This document shows positions 19,101 to 64,000 of a stretch of DNA of 64,000 nucleotides, piece by piece. The DNA is taken from the NCBI RefSeq assembly GCF_965638725.1, contig NC_134963.1, forward strand, positions 15,466,501-15,530,500, in the 5' to 3' direction. The notes under the pieces were generated by a model. The model saw nothing but the letters and a program-made list of their open reading frames with translations. It ran no database searches and was not told the origin of the DNA. The position numbers and the translations under genes were made by a program. Position 1 is the stretch's first letter; each line of letters opens with the position of its first letter. The DNA comes from Aptenodytes patagonicus (lineage: Eukaryota; Chordata; Aves; Sphenisciformes; Spheniscidae).

Positions 19101-19454
19101 AGCTCCCTTGGGTGCCCCATACCCCCCCATAGCTCCCCATGACGCCCCCAGCCCCCATGGTGCCCCCCCTCCCAGCTCCCCATGACCCCCCCCAGCCCTC
19201 CTGGTCACCCTTGGGCCCCCCCATGCCCCCTCCTAGCTCCCCATACCACCCCCAGCCCCTATGGCCCCCATAGCTCCCCACGCCCCCCCCCCCCCCGGCA
19301 CCCCTGGGCTCCCTTGGGTCCCCATACCCCCCCATGACCCCCCCAGCTGCCCCCCCCCCAATGCCCCCCACCCCCCCGTGCCCACCTGGATGCCCGGGCC
19401 GCGGGTGCCGGCGGGGGCGGGGGCCCGGCGGGGGGGCTCGTCGCCGTCTGCCAT
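15826..19454 (-). CDS. PLEKHA4: PLEKHA4-like (PEPP family) PH-domain protein, short form lacking the coiled-coil region
   Basis: Eight exons join into one 353-codon frame plus TGA: 19386-19454, 18594-18698, 18178-18250, 17625-17731, 17417-17520, 17031-17211, 16263-16356 and 15826-16154 (1062 nt). All junctions are GT-AG and phase-compatible. Residues ~35-58 match the PEPP approach to the PH domain (RVHAFGK, RRDP, RGWLHKQ). The PH core follows with DSSGLRLWKRRWFVL, CLYYYR, and FTAEHPGMRTY; family members bind phosphoinositides and act at membranes. A Pro/Ser-rich region comes next, and the C-terminus PIRITLLQASF resembles the end of human PLEKHA4 as I recall it. Human PLEKHA4 is about 779 residues with a coiled-coil middle that I cannot find here. 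It could be a truncated orthologue, a PEPP paralogue, or a gene whose middle exons were lost in the assembly. The PH exons are secure; the last two exons are less so. Confidence 0.72.
16263..16356 (-). CDS. PLEKHA4: PLEKHA4-like exon 7
   Basis: The exon is 94 nt and encodes EEAPAQGGPCGMEDTRGAPR then GPPVGAVAATA. It is supported by acceptor CACCCCAG|GAG and donor GCAG|GTGGGT in a phase that fits both neighbours. The sequence itself is not a recognised domain. Confidence 0.5.
16424..16678. repeat. 17/20-nt minisatellite in PLEKHA4-like intron 6
   Basis: About 13-14 copies alternate between a 17-nt unit (ctgccccattgcccctc) and a 20-nt unit (ctgccccatagccccccggc). They occupy the intron where the coiled-coil exons of PLEKHA4 would be expected. 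On the minus strand the repeat translates openly in more than one frame, which makes spurious long ORFs. Confidence 0.9.
17031..17211 (-). CDS. PLEKHA4: PLEKHA4-like exon 6 (Pro/Ser-rich)
   Basis: The exon is 181 nt and encodes a Pro/Ser-rich segment that begins SPRSLSLQMPQEPQSAG and ends PPVPPLPPSK. It has no domain; assignment rests on phase and on the strong donor AAG|GTGAGC. Confidence 0.65.
17417..17520 (-). CDS. PLEKHA4: PLEKHA4-like exon 5 (PH C-terminal helix)
   Basis: The exon is 104 nt and encodes AEHPGMRTYCLGAETPEELH then AWVCALRRGASPLP. The conserved Trp of the PH C-terminal helix is present. Donor is CCGG|GTGAGC. Confidence 0.92.
17625..17731 (-). CDS. PLEKHA4: PLEKHA4-like exon 4 (PH core)
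   Basis: The exon is 107 nt and encodes SSEQRVRGGLPLPGYEIRVL through PRFLFT. The donor ACG|GTCAGC is the weakest in this gene. Acceptor is CCCCAG|AC. Confidence 0.9.
17732..18177. repeat. C-rich low-complexity intron 3 of the PLEKHA4-like gene
   Basis: Degenerate repeats of gggatccc, ctgacccccc and aacaccccaggga make up nearly the whole intron. The sense transcript of this intron is correspondingly G-rich. Confidence 0.75.
18178..18250 (-). CDS. PLEKHA4: PLEKHA4-like exon 3 (PH core)
   Basis: The exon is 73 nt and encodes DSSGLRLWKRRWFVLVDLCL then YYYR. The LWKRRWFVL block supplies the basic residues of the phosphoinositide site. Acceptor is CCCCAG|GAC; donor is GGG|GTGAGG. Confidence 0.92.
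18251..18593. repeat. C-rich low-complexity intron 2 of the PLEKHA4-like gene
   Basis: Recurring phrases aaccccataac, ccccccagcacccc and ctgccccagacccccc form a loose tandem array. No exon was seen. Confidence 0.75.
18594..18698 (-). CDS. PLEKHA4: PLEKHA4-like exon 2
   Basis: The exon is 105 nt, phase 0-0. It carries RVHAFGKGGQAPRRDP and ends at RGWLHKQ, the first strand of the PH domain. Donor is CAG|GTGGGG. Confidence 0.85.
18820..19370. repeat. C-rich tandem repeats in intron 1 of the PLEKHA4-like gene
   Basis: A degenerate array based on ccccatagctccccatg and gagctcccttgggtcccc, with unit length about 30-60 nt. It is G-rich in the sense orientation of the gene. Confidence 0.8.
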
Positions 19455-19461
19455 GGGGGTC
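19386..19461 (-). CDS. PLEKHA4: PLEKHA4-like exon 1 (start codon 19454-19452)
   Basis: The exon encodes MADGDEPPRRAPAPAGTRG and four more residues. An acceptor (TGTCCCCGCAG) ends at 19462, so 19455-19461 is spliced 5' UTR and a non-coding exon lies upstream. The start context is acccccATGGC. Donor is CAG|GTGGGC. Confidence 0.55.
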
Positions 19462-19833
19462 CTGCGGGGACAGCGGGAGGTGGGGGGGGGGTGGGGGCCG
19501 TCAATGTCCCCATTGTCCCCGCGGGGACAGAGGCCCCGTTCTTCCCGCTGCGGGGGCGCCCGGGCTGCTGGGGCCGGCGGGGGCGGGGGCTGCTCCCCGG
19601 GCGCCTGGGTCCCCCGGGGGGCCGGGGGGGGGGGGCTGCTCTGCTCACCGTCAGCTGGGGGGGGGGGCTGGATGCCGGGGCGGGGGGGGGGGGCTTCTCC
19701 CTTCCCCCGCCTGCTCCTGTCGGGGTTCAGGGCCGTCCCGTTACCCGGCGCTGGTCCCGGTTCCCGTCCCGTTATCCCCACGCTGACCCGGGGCCCAGCC
19801 CCGTCCTCTTACCCTGGTGCCGGTCCCAGCCTC

Positions 19834-20350
19834 CGTCCCATCGTCCCAGCGCCGGTCCCCGTCCCCGTCCCCGTCCCCGTCCCCGTCCCCGTCTCACCAT
19901 CCCACCGTCGGTCCCCGTCCGGTCCCCGTCCCGTCCCCATCCTCATCCCCGTCCCCATCCCCGTCCCCGTCCCACCATCCCAGCGTCGGTCCCCGTCCCG
20001 TCCCGTCCCGATCGCTGTCCCCATCCCCGTCCCGTCCCCATCCCCGTCCCGTCCCCGTCCCCGTCCCACCATCCCAGCGTCGGTCCCCGTCCGGTCCCCG
20101 TCCCGTCCCGTCCCGTCCCCGTCCCCGTCCCCGTCCCACCATCCCAGCGCCGGTCCCCGTCCGGTCCCCGTCTCGTCCCCGTCCCCATCCCCGTCCCCGT
20201 CCCAGCATCCCAGCGTCGGTCCCCGTCCCGTCCCGTCCCGATCCCCGTCCCCATCCCCGTCCCGTCCCGTCCCCGTCCCACCATCCCAGGGCCGGTCCCC
20301 GTCCCCATCCCCATCCCATCGTCCCAGCGCCGGTCCCCGTCCCCTGGTCC
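19834..20350. repeat. GTCCCC hexamer minisatellite with a ~70-90-nt higher-order unit
   Basis: Runs of gtcccc / gtccc are punctuated about eight times by a conserved phrase of the type accatcccagcgtcggtc, at roughly 70-nt spacing (about 19834, 19897, 19973, 20067, 20136, 20206, 20278 and 20320). It lies in the head-to-head interval between the PLEKHA4-like gene and NF2. Long open frames across it are artefacts of the 6-nt period. Confidence 0.92.
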
Positions 20351-21099
20351 CGGTTCCATCACCGCAGCGCTGGTTCTGCTCCCAGTCCCCTCCCGTTACC
20401 CGGCGCTGGTCCCGGTCCCCATCCCAATCCCGTACCGCTATCCCAGCGCCGGTCCCGGCCCCCCCGGCTCCCAGCCCCGCTGTTCCGGTACTGCTCCCAG
20501 TCCCGTCCCGCTCTCCCCGGTGCCGGTCCCGCCCCGTGTCCCCGCCCGCCCCGGGGCCGAACTGGGCAGCGCCCGCCCGGGGCGGGAGGAGCCCGGACGC
20601 CCCGGTCCCCCCCCGGGAACGCCCGCGTCCCCCCCCGGGAACTCCGGGGTCCCCTCGCCCGGGCACCCCCCGCCCGCCGCCCCCCCCCCGGGAGCAGAAG
20701 GTCCCGGCGGGACCCCGGGAGCGCAACCTGCCGCGGGGGGGGGGGCAGCAGCCCCTGTCCCCGCGTCGCCCAGGGACAGCCCGTCCTGCGGGGCAGGGCG
20801 GACGCCCCACGGCAGGGGGGGGCACCCACGGACGCCCCGCGGATCACGGACACCCCGCGGCACCGTGGGGCAGCCCAGCCCCGGCGGCGTGGGGGGGTCC
20901 CGGGGCGTCCGGCCGCTGCCGGGTCCTAGTGCCCGCCTCCGCCCCGCCCGCCCCCTCCCTCCCACGCACGCGCCTGGCGCCCCCGAGCGCGTCACGGCGC
21001 CGGGTGCCGCCCGCTCCGCCCGCCGCCAGGGGGCGCCACCGCCCCGTCCCACTCCTCTCCTTCCGCCCACCGCGCTGGGCGGTGGCCCGCTTCGCCCCG

Positions 21100-21100
<1 letters not shown>
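20351..21100. other. GC-rich intergenic interval between the PLEKHA4-like gene and NF2
   Basis: CpG-rich sequence with C-runs and no supported exon. Upstream non-coding exons of the PLEKHA4-like gene may lie here, but no donor is good enough to name one. Confidence 0.5.
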
Positions 21101-61103
<40,003 letters not shown>

Positions 61104-61224
61104 GACTTCCAAGTGGGTTATTCCAAGGTACTCTGCGTGGGGCGAGGGGATCACCGGCTGTAATACTAACCCGTGCATGAGCTTGCCTGCGATACGCACC
61201 GCTCTAGCCAGCTCCCATTGCTGC

Positions 61225-61375
61225 CACCCCTACAACGCTCCTTACGCACCGCAGCGGGGTGCGGTGCCGGTGAGACCGGGCTCGCCGCGGCGCAGCGCCC
61301 TGCCCGTCCCCGCGGTGGACCCGTGCAGCATGTCGCAGGCAGCCGCCCTGCCCGGCTCTTGCTCCCTCGGTAGCG
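61225..61375. other. Small CpG-rich islet downstream of NF2 exon 16
   Basis: About 150 bp with a dense group of CpGs (for example ctcgccgcggcgcagcgccc) set in otherwise CpG-poor intron 16. A plus frame is open here but matches nothing I know. Confidence 0.45.
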
Positions 61376-64000
61376 TTCACAGCCTCTCTGCATTCGTTTT
61401 TCCACCTGATCCTCCGTGCTGGGAAGCGTCTTTCTTGGCAGAAGTTGAGTTGGCAACATCAGTGGGGGAGTGCAGGCGTAGGTGCTTAAATAATTAAACA
61501 TGCCTGGTTTTGCTGTGCTGCCGGTGGCTGGGAATCTTTTGGAGGTGCAGGGTGGCCTTTGAAGATTTCTTTAATGGAGTAAACTAGGACCTTCCCCCTT
61601 GTTTGCTGCAGAAACAAATTCAGGATTTAAAAAAAAAAAAAAAAAAAATAAAATCAAACAACCAACCAAACCCCATCAACTCTTTGCTGCCAAAACTGTC
61701 GTAACAGGCTAAAAACACGCACCTCCGTCTTGGAGCGGAGCAGCACGTGGACGCGTTGTCAGCGTCTGCCTGTTTGAGGAGTATCACAGGAAGGTAGAGC
61801 AGGCGATTGAGGGCAGCCGGCGCCTGCAGGTACAGCTCTTGGGCCAGGCTGCAGCCGGGGGTGGTGCAGGGAGACTATGCTGGAGGTAGCGCTGTTGGTC
61901 ACCGTCGCGCCTAGGGACACCGGCTGTCAGAGCCGCTCTCCTTCCCGCCTGCGATGCCTCTGCCTGTCCCCTGCCTCCTTCAGCACGCCGGTGACTCCTG
62001 CTCTGTTAACGCTACGTCTCTTCTTCCCAGAGCCTGCTTTCCTCCGAGGATTTGCCCTCGGTCCGCAGGCTGTGTGTGTGCAGAGCAGCGACTCCCTCCT
62101 ACGGGAGGATGAGTTTGGGGAAGCTTTTTTGCTCTTTCCTCGACTGTGGTTCTTGCCCACCCACAGGGTTTAGCGAGTTTTGAGTGGTAGCGCTAAGGGA
62201 AGAAACGGCACGGATGCTGCGGTAGCAGCGCTCACGAAGGCGGGTGGCAAACCTGGTGGTAAAGCGCCTTTGGAAAAGGCTTTCGTTAAAAGTGACTCTC
62301 AGGGCTTGCACAGCCCTGCCTGCGTGGCGGGCACGTACAGCTGACCGTGGAGCAATTTCTCAGCACCTCTGGAGCTCTGCAGCGGAAGCAGGAGGATGCT
62401 TTAGATGCAGACTTCTCCGTGGCCGGTACCCAGAAGTGATCAGCACAGGTTTGTGCCGTTCCTGAACGGACCAGCCCTTTCAGGGCTGCCGGCAGCGCTG
62501 TAAATCACTCCAGTTAGGGTGTTGTGCCGGCTGGCTGCTGCCAGCCGCTCTCGGGGGGGGGCTGCGGGTGTTCCCAAGACCAGCCGCTCTCGTCGTTAAG
62601 TGTTTCCTTAGGAAGAGGGAGGAAGTGGCTAAAACGAAGGGTGACCCTGCAGGTCTGGGACACCTCGGGCGAGGCGTTGGATGTCTCTCTGGGGCAGGCT
62701 GGCTGTGGTTGAAACCCGCTGTCCCATCCCGACTGGCTTGAGGAACCCTGTGGCAGGTGAAATTGGGGTGAAATCCACTCGTGGCCGCAGCACAAGGAGG
62801 TGAAATGAAGCCCTGGCAATTTGTGAAAAGACTAATCCAGCAGCTGGGAGAGATTCAGTGCCTGGGAGGAGCCCCCATAATTAAACCAGATGTGCAGCAC
62901 GTGCTGCGGTGTGACCTCTGGGTTTTGTTGCCTGCCTTTGAAGATGCCTGCTAAGTTTTTCATGTTCAATTACGTGGTTAACGTGCTAATCCTTTTTTCT
63001 GAGCTCTGTGGGCACAGCACAAGCACCTCATCTGGAAACCGATTTCCCTTCTCTGTAGCGCTCTCCGCCGGGGGCTGGCACTGCTGACTCCAGCTGGGCT
63101 CGGCTTCGGGAGGGTTTGCCGCTTAGGCTGTGGTAGAAGATGAAAAAAACCCACTTCTTCCTCGCATCCTCCGGTGTCGGAAGGCTCCCAGGACAGGCTG
63201 CTGCTCTAAAACACAATCGGGTCTTTCATTCCAGTTGCTTTCTTCTTGCACAGCCATGCTTATTTACTGTGATTTAAGCCCTTTGAAGTATTCAGGCAAG
63301 GAACAAATCTCCGTGCCTGTTCCCAGACAAGCGGCTTTGTCCTTGAGCAGCGCTCTGGTCCTTCGACGGGCAGGCTTGGCCTTTCCCTGCCGGGCTTTCG
63401 GGCGGCTCTCGGCGTTTCATCGGACGCAGCGTTCCTCTGGGGTTCGAGCTGGCTCCTGGGGGCCAGCGCTCTTGGTGCCCGGGGGAATTGGTGCGGACGT
63501 CAGCGGTGGGGTGAGCTGTTGCTGACGGCGCTCTTGCCGGCTCCTCTCCTGGCTGATACTGGTTGTGGTGCAGCGTTGCCCTCAACTCGGGCAATGCAGG
63601 ATTTTTTCCTATCGTTGAGGCACTGGGGGTTTGGATAAGCTACTTCAAATCTGCTTATTTATCACCAGTAGGCTGGCCTGGGCTTCCTCCATCATTGGGC
63701 CACGAACGGTCACGTCCTGCCACGTGTCCTACGGACGCGGCATCATCTCCTTTGGGTTTAGGCAACGAGCAGCTCCTGGCTGCCAAGCGCGGAGGGGCGA
63801 GCGAGGCAGAGCAAAGTGGACTTCTGCGGGCTTGTCTTCACTCCTCTCACCTTCAAGACATGCTGTGGTCTGTCCTCTACAGCAGTGTAAGGACACTGGT
63901 GAGTTAGCGATAGGCACTGCCATCCAAGTCTCTCGCGATGCTGATACGAGGCTGCTGTGCCACCGGCAAATGTCATGAGGCTACTTAATCAGCTGGACAG
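61376..64000 (+). other. NF2: NF2 intron 16 (right-truncated)
   Basis: No exon encoding the isoform-1 tail (LTLQSAKSRVAFFEEL-type) was found up to the end of the window. An A-run lies at 61629-61648. Nothing else recognised. Confidence 0.65.

Overview
The window is vertebrate nuclear DNA, almost certainly from a bird. Two well-preserved CR1 LINE tails with the avian-type 3' end lie at 9521-10109 and 51926-52184. Introns are short. The block from 11 to 22 kb is extremely G+C-rich and full of C/G homopolymers and minisatellites, as on avian microchromosomes. No prokaryotic, viral or plasmid features were seen.

Layout, left to right. (1) THOC5, minus strand, 852-11205: the first 11 coding exons (about 391 residues); the rest of the gene lies beyond base 1. 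(2) NIPSNAP1, minus strand, 12548-15715: complete, 10 coding exons, 279 residues, with one apparent GC-AG intron. (3) A PLEKHA4-like (PEPP-family PH-domain) gene, minus strand, 15826-19454: I join 8 exons into one continuous 353-residue frame. It has a PEPP-type PH domain and a PLEKHA4-like C-terminus but no coiled-coil middle region. Its last exon ends 110 bp before the NIPSNAP1 start codon and contains four CCAAT boxes likely to belong to the NIPSNAP1 promoter. (4) NF2 (merlin), plus strand, 21346-61103 and beyond: coding exons 1-15 plus the alternative exon 16 that gives the isoform-2 tail; exon 17 was not found and should lie right of the window.

THOC5, NIPSNAP1 and NF2 are neighbours in the same order on human 22q12.2. 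PLEKHA4 sits elsewhere in human (19q13.33), so its relative here is the most interesting part of the window. It is very GC-rich, lies in repeat-filled sequence, and is the kind of gene often missing from bird assemblies. The genes do not form an operon or a common pathway: THOC5 acts in mRNA export (TREX/THO), NIPSNAP1 at mitochondria, the PLEKHA4-like protein probably binds phosphoinositides, and NF2 is a membrane-cytoskeleton scaffold upstream of Hippo signalling. NF2 and the PLEKHA4-like gene are head to head across a 1.9-kb CpG-rich interval holding a GTCCCC minisatellite.

Exon boundaries were set by hand from splice consensus, reading-frame continuity and my recollection of the human proteins; no alignment was run.
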